Positions 1 through 7,580 of a stretch of DNA of 21,798 nucleotides are shown piece after piece. Within the stretch, counting starts at the first letter, position 1, and each line of letters begins with the position of its first letter. A model generated the notes under the pieces. The model was given only the letters and a program-made list of their open reading frames with translations, was not told where the DNA came from and did not search any database. The translations under genes were made by a program, and so were the position numbers. The stretch comes from Clostridiales bacterium (lineage in GTDB: Bacteria; Bacillota; Clostridia; Oscillospirales; Butyricicoccaceae): NCBI GenBank assembly GCA_019420045.1, contig JAHZHY010000013.1, forward strand, positions 5,373-27,170, written 5' to 3'.

Positions 1-584
1 TGATGGATAACCTGTTGCCTGGGGATGTGATCTCCGCCCGGGTGACCCATCTGGAGCCCTTCGGGGCCTTTGTGGACATCGGCTGCGGCATCACTTCCCT
101 GGTGGGCATCGAGCACATCTCGGTGTCCCGCATTGCCCATCCCGCCGAGCGGTTTTATCCCGGTCAATGGATTCATGCGGCTGTGCGGGGAGTGGACCCC
201 TCCCTGGGCAGGGTGCATCTAAGCCATCGGGAACTTTTAGGCACCTGGCTGGAAAACGCCCGGCGTTTTTCCCCAGGAGAGACGGTGAGCGGCGTGGTGC
301 GGGGCAATGAGGACTACGGCGTTTTTGTGGAACTGAGCCCCAACCTGTCGGGCCTGGCAGAGCGGAAAGAAGGCGTCACCTCCGGGGATGGGGTATCGGT
401 GTACATCAAATCCATTCTGCCGGAAAAGATGAAGGTCAAGCTGATCCTCATCGACAAATTGGAGAAGGCTCCCAGCACCCTGATCCGCCCGGAAGATTAC
501 CAGATTACTCAGGGGCGGCTCCAGCACTTTCTCTATTCCCCGCCGGGGAAAGAAGGCCGTCTCACCGAAACGGTTTTCTATTAA
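1..584 (+). CDS. S1 RNA-binding domain protein, 5' end outside window
   Basis: The frame is open from the first bases and the visible 193 residues begin at an ATG at position 3. That Met is probably internal, because the first S1 domain starts only about four residues later and no ribosome binding site can be seen. Two S1-type OB folds are visible, at residues about 4-76 (with the typical EPFGAFVDIG strand) and about 90-150 (EDYGVFVELSPNLSGLAE). A tail that ends in a C-terminal ETVFY follows. S1 domains bind single-stranded RNA. Clostridia carry short ribosomal protein S1-like proteins of this shape with an extra N-terminal domain, so about 80-100 residues are probably missing here. The exact role (translation or RNA turnover) cannot be told. 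The gene converges on rpe and shares its terminator. Confidence 0.8.
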   Translation, partial: MDNLLPGDVISARVTHLEPFGAFVDIGCGITSLVGIEHISVSRIAHPAERFYPGQWIHAAVRGVDPSLGRVHLSHRELLGTWLENARRFSPGETVSGVVRGNEDYGVFVELSPNLSGLAERKEGVTSGDGVSVYIKSILPEKMKVKLILIDKLEKAPSTLIRPEDYQITQGRLQHFLYSPPGKEGRLTETVFY

Positions 585-593
585 AGCATCGGA

Positions 594-629
594 AAAAAGC
601 GGAGAGGAACTTTGTCCTCTCCGCTTTTT
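594..629. terminator. Bidirectional intrinsic terminator between S1 gene and rpe
   Basis: A perfect 15-bp inverted repeat, 594-608 against 615-629, has a GC-rich core (GCGGAGAGGA) and a 6-base loop. It is flanked by A5 on the left and T5 on the right, so it can end transcription in both directions. It lies exactly between the stop codons of two convergent genes. Confidence 0.9.
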
Positions 630-631
630 GC

Positions 632-1297
632 TTATCGCAGACCTTCACAGACCTTTTTGAACTCACCGATCCGCGCCTGCGGGTTCTCCGCCCCATAGAC
701 CGAAGAGCCGGCCACCAGGATATCCACCCCAGCCTGATAAGCCAGAGGCGCATTTTCCAGGTTGATGCCGCCGTCGATCTCGATCTCACAGGCAAGGCCC
801 CGGCTGTCGATCTCCTGGCGCAGCAGCCGCACCTTATCCAGAGCCTCCGGCATGAATTTCTGTCCGCCGAAGCCGGGCTCCACCGACATCACCAGTACCA
901 TATCCAGCTGAGGCAGATAGGGAAACAGCGCCTCTGCGGGAGTGGCGGGCTTGATGGTCAGCGCCACTTTACGGCCGGCAGCCTTTACCTTCTGGATCAG
1001 GCTGAACAGATCTCCCTGGGATTCCAGATGGAAGTTCACCAGGTCGGCCCCGGCCTTCAGGAAATCATCCACATAGTTTTCCGGCTGGGAGATCATCAGA
1101 TGCACATCCAGAAAGCCGTCGGTGACCTTCCGTAGGCACCGGAGCACCGGAGCGCCAAAGGAGATATTGGGCACAAAATGTCCATCCATGATATCCACAT
1201 GGACCCAGTCGGCTCCTCCCTCCAGCACCATCTGCACATCCCGGCCCAGGTTTGCAAAATCGGCGGACAAAATGGACGGGGCAATTTTCACGCTCAT
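632..1297 (-). CDS. rpe: Ribulose-phosphate 3-epimerase
   Basis: The 221-residue product has the normal family length. It interconverts D-ribulose 5-phosphate and D-xylulose 5-phosphate in the cytosolic pentose phosphate pathway. It is a TIM barrel with all family signatures: APSILSADF at 6-14, the metal/substrate loop HVDIMDGHFVPNIS at 33-46 (Asp35), His66 in DVHLM, the phosphate-binding loop VEPGFGGQ at 139-146 and EIDGGI at 173-178 (catalytic Asp175). The ATG at 1297 has an AGGAGG site about 8 bases upstream. In transcription order rpe follows the AEC permease gene across a 196-base gap that carries secondary structure, so it may be transcribed separately. Confidence 0.97.
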   Translation of the reverse strand: MSVKIAPSILSADFANLGRDVQMVLEGGADWVHVDIMDGHFVPNISFGAPVLRCLRKVTDGFLDVHLMISQPENYVDDFLKAGADLVNFHLESQGDLFSLIQKVKAAGRKVALTIKPATPAEALFPYLPQLDMVLVMSVEPGFGGQKFMPEALDKVRLLRQEIDSRGLACEIEIDGGINLENAPLAYQAGVDILVAGSSVYGAENPQARIGEFKKVCEGLR

Positions 1298-1373
1298 GGT
1301 TCATTCCTCCTGCAAACTTTTTTACTTTCGCTCCGCCGGTACCCCTGAGGAGGCGGCGGCATATACTCTTATT

Positions 1374-1497
1374 AGCAGCGAAAAATCCCAGTGAGCGGCG
1401 CCGTCCCCCAGCGTGCCCGACAATCATCCCGGTCGGCTTTCGCTGCTGTTTATCATAGATGGGCTGTCCCCCAAGGGGCAGCCTTTTTTCTTTTTAC
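1374..1497 (+). ncRNA. Candidate structured RNA with 3' terminator (unidentified)
   Basis: Between two minus-strand genes lies a stem of two perfect 10-base arms, AGCAGCGAAA (1374-1383) and TTTCGCTGCT (1438-1447). An inner hairpin (GCCCGAC 1415-1421 with GTCGGC 1432-1437) stacks directly on it. About 14 bases later comes a plus-strand intrinsic terminator. A TATACT at 1362-1367 would place a transcription start at about 1374, exactly at the first base of the stem, but no good -35 box is visible. I do not recognise an RNA family. The same stem could instead fold in the minus-strand leader of rpe. Confidence 0.3.
1461..1495 (+). terminator. Plus-strand intrinsic terminator without an obvious gene
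   Basis: The stem GGCTG/CAGCC (1462-1466 with 1479-1483) continues as CCCC/GGGG after one bulged T. It is followed by T6, C and T5. There is no T-run on the minus-strand side, so it should work only for plus-strand transcripts. The T-tract overlaps the stop codon of the minus-strand AEC permease gene. Confidence 0.6.
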
Positions 1498-2444
1498 ATG
1501 GGGAACACTTGGTTCAGGCCCATCACCACCAAGGGGATGATGAACACCGACAGAATATTGGACAGGGCCAGGCCCTGGGCAGCAGCCCGGTCATTGCCCC
1601 GGTACAGGCCGGAGAGGATAACCGTCTGGTTCATGGCCGGCATGGCCGCCTGGACACAAAAGACGCAGGCCGGCAAAGCGGGCACATCCATCAAAAGGCA
1701 GATACCGGCACAGAACACCGGTGCCCACAAAAGACGAGCAGCCACAGCGCCCACAATGCACCGAGGGGTTTTCAGCACATCCTTGCCCATGCTGGCCAGA
1801 AGATAGCCGCACAAAAGCATGGCAATGGGCGAAGTCAAAGCGCCAAAATCGGTGAGGGCCGTCTGCAAAAAGGCCGGCACAGGAATGTGGAGCAAAGACA
1901 CCGCAGCGCCCACCAGGAAGGACAGCAGCGGCGGCGAAAAGACTCTCTTGATCTTTTCCGCCCGGGTGATGACGCCGCCCACTGTACCGCCAGCTGCGAT
2001 GCGAGGCGCCACCAGAATCCAAAAGACCAGGGTGTTGGCAATGTAATAGGCGGTGACATAGGGAACGCTCACTTCGCCGAAGATCTGCATACAAATGGGA
2101 AAGCCCATCAGCATGGTGTTGCACATGGCAAAGATGGAAATGAAAATGCCCTCCAAGGACTTGGGCAGCTTGATCAGTTTGGCGATGCCCAGGGCAATAA
2201 AATATCCCCCCAGTTGGGTGACAAAGGGAGCCAGCAGCAGTGTGCCGCTTTCGGTGATAAACTCCATGGTCACATTCTCGATGGCATTCTCAAAAAGCAT
2301 GGCCGGGATGGTGTACTTCATGATGAAGGATGTGAGAAAATGATAGTAATCCTCCGTCAGGAATTTTCGTCTGGTCATGAAGGCGCCCAGCAGCATGATG
2401 AGCATCAGGGCGAATACGCCGTTAAAGGCGTTTGCAATGGACAA
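1494..2444 (-). CDS. AEC family transporter (auxin efflux carrier-type permease)
   Basis: The 316-residue protein is very hydrophobic, with about ten membrane segments in two groups. It has AEC/PF03547 features: an N-terminal helix followed by a TRRKFLTEDYYHFLTSFIMKY-type loop, a helix with the family's FxMPAMNQTVI-like stretch near the C-terminal half (PAMNQTVILSGLYRG), and a small-residue-rich last helix. Bacterial members export or import small organic anions such as malate. The substrate cannot be read from sequence. The start is a TTG at 2444, six or seven bases after an AGAGGAG ribosome binding site, and no ATG lies nearby in frame. It has its own probable promoter at 2543-2551. Confidence 0.85.
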   Translation of the reverse strand: MSIANAFNGVFALMLIMLLGAFMTRRKFLTEDYYHFLTSFIMKYTIPAMLFENAIENVTMEFITESGTLLLAPFVTQLGGYFIALGIAKLIKLPKSLEGIFISIFAMCNTMLMGFPICMQIFGEVSVPYVTAYYIANTLVFWILVAPRIAAGGTVGGVITRAEKIKRVFSPPLLSFLVGAAVSLLHIPVPAFLQTALTDFGALTSPIAMLLCGYLLASMGKDVLKTPRCIVGAVAARLLWAPVFCAGICLLMDVPALPACVFCVQAAMPAMNQTVILSGLYRGNDRAAAQGLALSNILSVFIIPLVVMGLNQVFPM

Positions 2445-2542
2445 GGCTCTCTCCTCTTTTCTCTTGGCCCCAGGCCGGATTGATTGTGGCCGCCCTCTCG
2501 TTTTCCTTTCGGAAAAGTCCCCCGAAAACAGGCGACTCTTTT

Positions 2543-2551
2543 ATTATAGCA
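2543..2551 (-). promoter_or_regulatory. Extended -10 promoter for the AEC permease gene
   Basis: On the minus strand the sequence reads TGCTATAAT, a perfect -10 hexamer with an upstream TG extension. No good -35 box lies 16-18 bases further up, which is normal for extended -10 promoters. The leader to the TTG start would be about 90 bases. Confidence 0.55.
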
Positions 2552-2610
2552 TGCCTTGTGCGCTTTGGGGGGCTTTTTTGATTTTTGCCAAAACCTTCTG
2601 CTGCGGCACA

Positions 2611-2636
2611 AAAAAGCCGCCCCTTGCGGGACGGCT
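2611..2636 (-). terminator. Distal minus-strand terminator, copy 1 of a repeated hairpin
   Basis: The hairpin pairs AAGCCG with CGGCTT, then CCC with GGG after one mismatch. On the minus strand it is followed by T6, so it is a good intrinsic terminator reading away from ridA. Its sequence nearly repeats the hairpin at 2819-2848. Confidence 0.6.
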
Positions 2637-2818
2637 TAGGCGCTTCGAAAAAGTGGCTCAGGCCACTTTTTCGAGTTTTGCAAGGAACTGCATGCACGCC
2701 TTTGGCGCACACTTGTTCCTTGATAGGTGCAAAAAGCCACGCACAGGTCGCAGCTTTTTGCAGATCCGTTAGGGATAAAATGATCCAGTCCCTCACACGA
2801 TATGAAGTTCCTGACAGA

Positions 2819-2848
2819 CAAAAGCCGCCCCTTACGGGACGGCTTTTC
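2819..2848 (-). terminator. Terminator of ridA, copy 2 of a repeated hairpin
   Basis: The hairpin AAAAGCCG/CGGCTTTT has an inner CCC/GGG and a short loop. It begins about ten bases after the ridA stop codon on the minus strand. The T-tract (T4) is short, so some readthrough into the structured region beyond is possible. Confidence 0.65.
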
Positions 2849-2857
2849 AGAAGGTTT

Positions 2858-3238
2858 TTACTTCTTCATGGCGATGACTTCGATCTCCACTTTCACATCT
2901 TTGGGCAGACGGGCCACTTCCACGCAGGAGCGGGCGGGCAGCACATCGCCGGTGAAGTAGGTGGCATACACCTCGTTGATGGCGGCGAAATCATTCATGT
3001 CCTTGATGAAGACGGTGGTCTTGAACACATCTTCCATGGTGCAGCCAGCTTCAACCAGAACAGCCTTCACATTTTCCAGAGACTGCTTGGTCTGGGCCTT
3101 GACGCACTCTTCCACAGCGCCGGTTTCCGGATTGACGGGGATCTGACCGGAAGTATACACCAGATTACCGGCGACGACACCCTGGGAATAAGGACCGATA
3201 GCGCCGGGAGCTTTTTCTGTTGCGATTTTGGTTACCAT
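2858..3238 (-). CDS. ridA: RidA family reactive intermediate (enamine/imine) deaminase
   Basis: The 126-residue product is the usual RidA/YjgF/UK114 length. It hydrolyses 2-aminoacrylate and related enamine/imine by-products of PLP enzymes to 2-ketoacids and ammonia, in the cytosol as a trimer. Visible motifs are GPYSQ at 15-19 (Tyr17), YTSGQIP at 28-34, and the signature [20 protein letters not shown] at 101-120 with the carboxylate-binding Arg103 and the catalytic-site Glu120. The frame stays open further upstream, but the ATG at 3238 sits behind an AAGGAAGG site and inside the leader of a good promoter, so this start is chosen. The gene is bounded by its own promoter and terminator. Confidence 0.95.
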   Translation of the reverse strand: MVTKIATEKAPGAIGPYSQGVVAGNLVYTSGQIPVNPETGAVEECVKAQTKQSLENVKAVLVEAGCTMEDVFKTTVFIKDMNDFAAINEVYATYFTGDVLPARSCVEVARLPKDVKVEIEVIAMKK

Positions 3239-3298
3239 GGGAATGACCTTCCTTTCCGATTGGGCCCCTTCCAAAAAAGCGGGCCAGATTTTAATTTT

Positions 3299-3327
3299 AT
3301 TGTATACCAAGCCTTGCTGTTTGTCCA
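3299..3327 (-). promoter_or_regulatory. Sigma-A-type promoter of ridA
   Basis: On the minus strand a -35 box TGGACA (3327-3322) is followed by a 17-base spacer and a -10 box TACAAT (3304-3299). This is close to the consensus with ideal spacing. The predicted leader is about 54 bases. The promoter lies just after the ntpD stop codon. Confidence 0.75.
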
Positions 3328-3341
3328 CTTTCTTTTTCGGC

Positions 3342-4013
3342 TCAGGCAAGGCCGTCCCGGGCCCGTTGGGCTTTGATGTTCTGCTCCACCATCATGTCCT
3401 TCACCTTCATCAGCCGGGACAGGTTGCCCCGTTCGTTTTCATCCAGCTTCATGGTGATATAACGGATGGTTTCCTGGAGCTGAGGGATCATCACATATTC
3501 CAGGGCATTGACCCGGCGGCGGGTCTTTTCGATCTCCTGGGCCAGGAGCTTTACGGTTTTTTCCATCTCCGCCAGACGGAGCATATCCCCCAGCGTCCCG
3601 GCCAACTGAGCCACAGCGTCATCCAGCTCACCGCTGGTGGCGGCAAAGCCATAGGGATAGATATCCGCCTTGTCGCTGGTTTTGGTGATCACATCGTACA
3701 TGGGCACATCCACCGACATAATGTTGCGGAACTTCATCTCAATGCCCACTCCCTGCTTGGGATAGAGAAAGGTCTGCTCCAGCATTTCCGGAGGCATCAC
3801 CGCACCGGCGGCCTGAAATCCGGCATAGGATTCCGTCAGGGCTTTTTCCACCCCCAGCCGCAGCTTTTCGCTGACCCGGACGATATCCAGGAACTGCTTC
3901 ATCAGCTCGTCCCGCTTGTCTTTCAGCAGCTTATGCCCCCGGCTGGCTGTGGCAAGGCGCTTTTTCAGCCGGGTCAGCTCCATGCGCGTTGGGTTTACAT
4001 TGAGCCTGGCCAT
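3342..4013 (-). CDS. ntpD: V-type ATPase subunit D (central stalk)
   Basis: The 223-residue product forms the coiled-coil rotor shaft inside the A3B3 head and transmits rotation between the catalytic head and the membrane ring. The N-terminus ([20 protein letters not shown]) is diagnostic for the family. Long amphipathic helices at about 1-75 and 125-205 form the antiparallel coiled coil, with a globular part between them. Two ATGs lie six bases apart (4019 and 4013). The second has the better distance (about 8 bases) to the AAGGAGG site and matches the family start. It is the last gene of the ATPase operon, 24 bases after ntpB. Confidence 0.95.
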   Translation of the reverse strand: MARLNVNPTRMELTRLKKRLATASRGHKLLKDKRDELMKQFLDIVRVSEKLRLGVEKALTESYAGFQAAGAVMPPEMLEQTFLYPKQGVGIEMKFRNIMSVDVPMYDVITKTSDKADIYPYGFAATSGELDDAVAQLAGTLGDMLRLAEMEKTVKLLAQEIEKTRRRVNALEYVMIPQLQETIRYITMKLDENERGNLSRLMKVKDMMVEQNIKAQRARDGLA

Positions 4014-4037
4014 CTGCATTCCTCCTTATTGCCCATC

Positions 4038-5414
4038 TCAATTCTTGGCAGGAAAATATTTGTCGATGAATTCCGGCTTGATCCGCTTCAGCTCGGTCTT
4101 GGGCAGAATGCTCAGCAGCTTCCAGCCCAGATCCAGCGTCTCTTCGATGGTGCGGTTTGTGTCATAGCCCTGGGACACATATTCCCGCTCAAAAGCATCG
4201 GCAAACTGGGCATAGAGCTTGTCGGTGTCGGTGAGGGCGGCCTCGCCCAGAATGGTCATCAGCTCTTTGGCGTCTTTGCCCCGGGCATAGGCGGCAAACA
4301 GCTGGTTCATGGTACCGGCATGATCTTCCCGGGTCTTGCCCTTGCCGATGCCCTTGTCCTTCAGACGGGACAGGGAGGGCAGCACATCGATGGGGGGCGT
4401 GATATCCTTCCGGTACAGCTCACGGGACAGAATGATCTGGCCCTCGGTGATGTAACCGGTCAGGTCGGGAATGGGATGGGTCTTGTCGTCTTCGGGCATG
4501 GAGAGGATGGGCACCATGGTGATGGAGCCTTCCTTGTCCAGCAGCTTTCCGGCCCGCTCATACATGGTGGCAAGGTCGGTGTAAAGGTAGCCGGGATAGC
4601 CGCGGCGTCCCGGCACTTCCTTCCGGGCGGCGGACACTTCACGAAGAGCCTCGGCGTAATTTGTGATATCGGTGAGGATGACCAGCACATGCATCCCCTG
4701 CTCAAAGGCCAGGTACTCGGCCGCGGTCAGCGCCATACGGGGAGTGGCGATGCGTTCGATGGCCGGATCGTTGGCCAGGTTCAAAAAGAGCACGGTGCGG
4801 TCAATGGCGCCGGTGCGCTTAAAGTCGGAGACGAAGAAATCGGCTTCCTCAAAAGTGATGCCGATGGCTGCAAAGACCACGGCGAACTTGGCATCGCTGC
4901 CGGGCACCTGGGCCTGACGGGCGATCTGGGCGGCCAGCTGGGCATGGGGCAGACCGGAGCCGGAGAAAATAGGCAGTTTCTGGCCTCTGACCAAGGTGTT
5001 CAGGCCGTCGATGGCCGATACGCCGGTCTGGATGAACTCCGAAGGATAGTCCCGGGCCGCCGGGTTCATGGGCGTGCCGTTGATGTCCAGATACTGCTCG
5101 GCCAGGATCTCCGGCCCGCCATCCTTGGGATGGCCCATGCCGTCAAACACACGGCCCAGCATATCGGGGGACACGCCCAGCTCAATGCCATGGCCCAGGA
5201 AACGCACCTTGGACTGGGCCAGGTTGATACCGGCGGAGCTTTCAAACAGCTGCACCAGGGCGTTGGAGCCATCCACTTCCAGCACCTTGCACCGGCGCAC
5301 CTCTCCCGAAGGCAGCTCGATTTCCGCCAGCTCGTTATAGGTGACCTTGTCCACGCCCTGCACCAGCATCAGCGGGCCGGCCACTTCCTGTATGGTACGG
5401 TATTCCTTAATCAT
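4038..5414 (-). CDS. ntpB: V-type ATPase subunit B (non-catalytic head subunit)
   Basis: The 458-residue product is the normal length. It alternates with subunit A in the A3B3 hexamer and contributes to the nucleotide sites at the interfaces. The N-terminal beta-barrel is at 1-75 and the RecA-like domain follows. The P-loop position ([13 protein letters not shown], about 151-163) lacks the GKT/S lysine, as expected for B subunits. Conserved B-type stretches include [20 protein letters not shown] (117-136), and [10 protein letters not shown] in the second half. The ATG overlaps the ntpA stop in an ATGA arrangement, and GGAGGT lies just upstream within ntpA, so translation is probably coupled. 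Confidence 0.97.
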   Translation of the reverse strand: MIKEYRTIQEVAGPLMLVQGVDKVTYNELAEIELPSGEVRRCKVLEVDGSNALVQLFESSAGINLAQSKVRFLGHGIELGVSPDMLGRVFDGMGHPKDGGPEILAEQYLDINGTPMNPAARDYPSEFIQTGVSAIDGLNTLVRGQKLPIFSGSGLPHAQLAAQIARQAQVPGSDAKFAVVFAAIGITFEEADFFVSDFKRTGAIDRTVLFLNLANDPAIERIATPRMALTAAEYLAFEQGMHVLVILTDITNYAEALREVSAARKEVPGRRGYPGYLYTDLATMYERAGKLLDKEGSITMVPILSMPEDDKTHPIPDLTGYITEGQIILSRELYRKDITPPIDVLPSLSRLKDKGIGKGKTREDHAGTMNQLFAAYARGKDAKELMTILGEAALTDTDKLYAQFADAFEREYVSQGYDTNRTIEETLDLGWKLLSILPKTELKRIKPEFIDKYFPAKN

Positions 5415-7186
5415 GCCTCTTTACCTCCCTGGGAAATCTGAGCGATCTGCTGCCGGATATCGGCTTCGATCTTGTCGTACTGCTCCTTATAGATCTCCTT
5501 GGGCACATCCTTGGCCCGGCCGATGCGGGCCCGGGCAGGAATGTCGAAGACGGGCTGCATGGGAGCGCCCTTGCGCAGAGCTTCCCCGGCTGTCTCGTAG
5601 TAGAACAGAATCAGCTCCAGCAGACGGAACTGCTTGTCGATCTCACAGTAGGAATCGGTATCGCTCATGGCGTTCTGCTGCAGGAAGTCCTCCCGGATCA
5701 TCTGAGTGGTTTCCATCACCAGACGGTCGGCGGGAGACAAGGCATCAATACCCACCAGCTTGACGATTTCGTCCAGCTCGTTTTCCTGCTGCAAAAGTTT
5801 CATGGCTTCGTTGCGGTTTTTGATGAAGTTCTGGTTGATGTTGTCCTCATACCAGGGGCGCAGCCGGTCAAAGTACAGAGAATAGCTGTTCAGCCAGTTG
5901 ATAGCGGGGAAATGCCGCCGGTAGGCCAAAGAGCTGTCCAGGCCCCAGAACACCTTGACGATACGCAGGGTGGCCTGGCTGACAGGCTCGGAGATATCGC
6001 CGCCCGGAGGGGACACGGCGCCGATGGCAGACAGGGTGCCCTCTCTGCCGTCACTGCCCAGGCAGATCACCCGGCCCGCCCGTTCATAGAACTGAGCCAG
6101 ACGGGAGGCCAGATAGGCAGGATAGCCCTCTTCACCGGGCATCTCTTCCAGACGGCCGGACATCTCACGGAGAGCCTCGGCCCAACGGGAAGTGGAGTCG
6201 GCAATGACCGCCACATTGTAGCCCATATCCCGGTAATATTCGGCGATGGTGATGCCGGTGTACACCGAAGCTTCCCGGGCGGCCACAGGCATATCGGAGG
6301 TGTTGGCGATGAGCACCGTCCGCTTCATCAGGCTTTCGCCGGTGCGGGGGTCTTTCAGCTCGGGGAATTCCCGCAGCACATCGGTCATCTCATTGCCGCG
6401 CTCGCCGCAGCCGATGTAGATCACGATGTCCACATCGCTCCACTTGGCCAGCTGGTGCTGGGTCACCGTTTTGCCGCTGCCGAAGGGGCCGGGGATAGCC
6501 GCCGTACCGCCCTTGGCAATGGGGAAGAAGGTGTCCACGATCCGCTGGCCGGTGACCATAGGAAATGTGGGGGCCAGCTTTTCCTTGTAAGTCCGCTCCA
6601 CACGCACCGGCCACTTCTGTACCATGGTCAGCTCATGGAGCTGGCCTTTTTCGTCCTCGATGACGGCCACCACATCGGTGATGGTGTGTTTGCCGCCCCG
6701 CACTTCCTTCACCGTGCCGCGCACGCCCACGGGCACCATGATTTTGTGCAGCACAATGATGGTCTCCTGGACAGTGCCCAGCACATCACCGGGCTCCACC
6801 TTGTCTCCCGCTTTGGCGGTGGGAGTAAACTCCCATTCCTTCTCCCGGGAGATGGGATCCACTTCAATGCCCCGCTTGATGGTATCGCCCACCTGACGGC
6901 GGATGTCCTCCAGGGGACGCTGGATGCCGTCATAAATCTGACCGATCAGGCCCGGCCCCAGCTCCACAGACAGAGGTGCACCGGTGGACACCACATCCTC
7001 CCCGGTGCCAATGCCTGCTGTCTCCTCATACACCTGGATGGAGGCCTTGTCACCCCGCATCTCGATGATCTCGCCGATGAGGTGCTGGGGACCTACCCGC
7101 ACCACATCGAACATATTGGCGTGGGCCATACCCTCGGCAATGACCAGGGGGCCCGCCACTTTAATGATTTTTCCTATATTATCCAT
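5411..7186 (-). CDS. ntpA: V-type ATPase subunit A (catalytic head subunit)
   Basis: The 591-residue product hydrolyses (or makes) ATP in the cytosolic V1 head. Domains in order: N-terminal beta-barrel (1-75); the A-subunit-specific non-homologous insertion (about 110-185); a RecA-like domain with Walker A GPFGSGKT at 233-240; the catalytic-Glu loop GCGERGNE at 259-266; and a Walker B/adenine region around the [17 protein letters not shown] stretch; then a helical C-terminal domain. The frame is open 87 codons further upstream, but [13 protein letters not shown] at 7186 is the family start and has an AGAAGG site 11 bases before it. It follows the F-subunit gene after a 76-base gap with two hairpins. 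Confidence 0.97.
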   Translation of the reverse strand: MDNIGKIIKVAGPLVIAEGMAHANMFDVVRVGPQHLIGEIIEMRGDKASIQVYEETAGIGTGEDVVSTGAPLSVELGPGLIGQIYDGIQRPLEDIRRQVGDTIKRGIEVDPISREKEWEFTPTAKAGDKVEPGDVLGTVQETIIVLHKIMVPVGVRGTVKEVRGGKHTITDVVAVIEDEKGQLHELTMVQKWPVRVERTYKEKLAPTFPMVTGQRIVDTFFPIAKGGTAAIPGPFGSGKTVTQHQLAKWSDVDIVIYIGCGERGNEMTDVLREFPELKDPRTGESLMKRTVLIANTSDMPVAAREASVYTGITIAEYYRDMGYNVAVIADSTSRWAEALREMSGRLEEMPGEEGYPAYLASRLAQFYERAGRVICLGSDGREGTLSAIGAVSPPGGDISEPVSQATLRIVKVFWGLDSSLAYRRHFPAINWLNSYSLYFDRLRPWYEDNINQNFIKNRNEAMKLLQQENELDEIVKLVGIDALSPADRLVMETTQMIREDFLQQNAMSDTDSYCEIDKQFRLLELILFYYETAGEALRKGAPMQPVFDIPARARIGRAKDVPKEIYKEQYDKIEADIRQQIAQISQGGKEA

Positions 7187-7262
7187 TCGATCAGCAACCT
7201 TCTTTCTCTTGCAGGCAGGTTTTTCCTGCCATGAAACGGTCACTCCCCGGAAAACGGGGTCA
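7187..7262 (-). other. Intra-operon spacer with two small hairpins (F/A junction)
   Basis: This is the longest gap inside the ATPase operon. It holds GGCAGG-T5-CCTGCC (7214-7230) and CCCCG-GAAAA-CGGGG (7245-7259), flanked on the minus strand by a repeated AGTGACC. Neither hairpin has a T-tract on the minus strand, so these are not classical terminators. They could stabilise or process the mRNA to raise the yield of the A and B subunits. Confidence 0.4.
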
Positions 7263-7580
7263 CTATTTTTTGAGGATGTCGGCTCCCACGGCCCGCTCCA
7301 CCGCCTGGTGAAGTCCCTTGAGCCCGATCCCCAGGCTTCCCTTTTGGGAAGGGATGGGGATGACAGCCACGGTGGGCTCGTCGTTATAGCGGTCGATATC
7401 CTGGGGGATGAGGGCAGCCAGCTGCTCGGTGATATAAATGACGGCATAACCCGCCTCCGCCAGCTTATGCAGCTGCCGGGCGGCCTCCTTCTCTTCGTTC
7501 ACCGCCACGGTGGTAAGGCCCACCGCTTTGAATCCCATCACCGTCTGGCTGTCGCCGATCACAGCCGCTCTATACAGCAT
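7263..7580 (-). CDS. ntpG: V-type ATPase subunit F (central stalk)
   Basis: The 105-residue product is the small Rossmann-like subunit that binds the D shaft at the foot of the head (called NtpG in E. hirae, F elsewhere). The N-terminus ([18 protein letters not shown], residues 5-22) and the central [19 protein letters not shown] stretch (about 48-66) match the family. The ATG at 7580 lies 11 bases inside the end of the C-subunit gene, so its ribosome binding site is within that gene and translation is probably coupled. Its position between C and A matches the E. hirae ntp order. Confidence 0.93.
   Translation of the reverse strand: MLYRAAVIGDSQTVMGFKAVGLTTVAVNEEKEAARQLHKLAEAGYAVIYITEQLAALIPQDIDRYNDEPTVAVIPIPSQKGSLGIGLKGLHQAVERAVGADILKK

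Larger units (their letters stand above)
2590..2858. repeat. Nested palindromic noncoding element with 11-bp terminal inverted repeats
   Basis: This makes up most of the 413-base gene-free gap 2445-2857. It is bounded by AAAACCTTCTG (2590-2600) and its exact inverse CAGAAGGTTTT (2848-2858), the latter touching the ridA stop codon. Inside are two near-identical directly repeated terminator hairpins (2611-2636 and 2819-2848). There is also a 13-bp perfect inverted repeat (2645-2657 with 2662-2674), an 8-bp pair CAAGGAAC/GTTCCTTG (2681-2688 with 2715-2722) and a 10-bp pair TGCAAAAAGC/GCTTTTTGCA (2728-2737 with 2753-2762). There is no convincing gene: the short open frames have no ribosome binding site and carry no recognisable domain. 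It resembles a REP/MITE-like intergenic repeat or a structured RNA. No target-site duplication is evident. Confidence 0.6.

Noticed and set aside
1298..1365. T-box-like string on the minus strand upstream of rpe (AGGGGTACCGGCGG)
   Set aside because: It resembles the T-box core (AGGGTGGTACCGCG), but one base is missing and another inserted. No Stem I features are visible, there is no following terminator, and rpe is not a usual T-box target.
1384..1437. Cobalamin, TPP or SAM riboswitch in the rpe upstream region
   Set aside because: Fragments such as CACTGGG or CTGAGG occur, but the ordered conserved cores of these riboswitches are absent, and rpe has no metabolic link to those ligands.
2422..2821. 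Short minus-strand open frames across the palindromic gap
   Set aside because: They run through the terminator hairpins, lack ribosome binding sites and carry no recognisable domain. They are better read as chance frames in a noncoding repeat.
3228..5441. Long open frame on the plus strand opposite the ATPase D and B genes
   Set aside because: It is the antisense shadow of two clearly recognisable genes. It is rich in His, Gly and Gln as expected from reversed GC-rich codons, and shows no domain.
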